Source of the DNA: DATAES01 sp036257895
GTDB lineage: Bacteria; Actinomycetota; Acidimicrobiia; Acidimicrobiales; JACDCH01
Assembly (NCBI GenBank): GCA_036257895.1
Contig: DATAES010000037.1
Coordinates: 1-13,459, forward strand
Reading direction: 5' to 3'
Length of the DNA stretch: 13,459 bases
Shown here: in pieces, positions 13,456 through 13,459 of the stretch
How the letters are laid out: the number at the start of each line of letters is the position of its first letter
How positions within the stretch are numbered: position 1 is the first letter of the stretch
Notes under the pieces: model-generated
What the model saw: the letters and a program-made list of their open reading frames with translations, nothing else
What the model was told of the DNA's origin: nothing
The model's database searches: none
Translations under genes and position numbers: made by a program

Positions 13456-13459
13456 CCGC

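Noticed and set aside
1..13459. tRNA or rRNA genes, CRISPR arrays, insertion sequences, riboswitches, defence systems
   Set aside because: I looked on both strands and found no cloverleaf with conserved arms, no regularly spaced repeats, no transposase or nuclease motifs, and no long untranslated leader that would hold a known riboswitch.

Overview
The window looks like chromosomal DNA from a high-GC actinobacterium. Codons end mostly in G or C, GTG and TTG starts are common, and the gene content is typical of that group: an F420-type (Ddn-like) oxidoreductase, a cyclase/ATPase signalling protein, an MMPL exporter, an LAxTG-anchored surface protein and lipid/aromatic-acid type catabolic enzymes. 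An Acidimicrobiia-like or related lineage is my inference; there is no rRNA or other marker to confirm it. I see no tRNA, rRNA, CRISPR array, insertion sequence or phage gene.

Left part (1-5196). A large minus-strand signalling protein (N-terminal class III nucleotide cyclase domain plus AAA/NACHT-like ATPase) runs off the left edge. Divergent from it are a small membrane-anchored deazaflavin-type oxidoreductase and a 710-residue MMPL/RND exporter. The exporter gene ends convergently inside the 3' end of a small minus-strand gene that I cannot assign.

Central part (5298-12438). This is a catabolic-looking cluster. An acyl-CoA dehydrogenase (minus) diverges from a three-gene plus-strand operon: a periplasmic-binding-protein-like protein without a signal peptide, an acyl-CoA synthetase, and an alpha/beta hydrolase. 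A perfect hairpin separates this operon from a convergent minus-strand operon made of an amidohydrolase and a TetR regulator. In both operons consecutive genes overlap by a few bases at TTGA or TTGATG junctions. The half-site TGAAC/GTTCA forms a palindrome in the acyl-CoA dehydrogenase/binding-protein intergenic region, and it occurs four times in 60 bases in front of the amidohydrolase. A 10-base sequence (ACGGTTCAGT) is identical at the two places. The simplest reading is that the TetR protein controls the whole cluster, including its own operon. The probable logic is: sense or bind an organic acid or ester, hydrolyse it, activate it to a CoA thioester, dehydrogenate it. The substrate cannot be read from the sequence.

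Right end (12475-13455). A secreted protein with a signal peptide, a cysteine-containing beta-type ectodomain, a Thr/Ala/Pro linker and a C-terminal LARTG-membrane segment-Arg tail, which is the layout of a class E sortase substrate.

The most interesting points are the signal-less binding protein inside a catabolic operon, the shared operator-like half-sites, and the repeated TTGA gene junctions. I did not find an obvious defence or mobile system.
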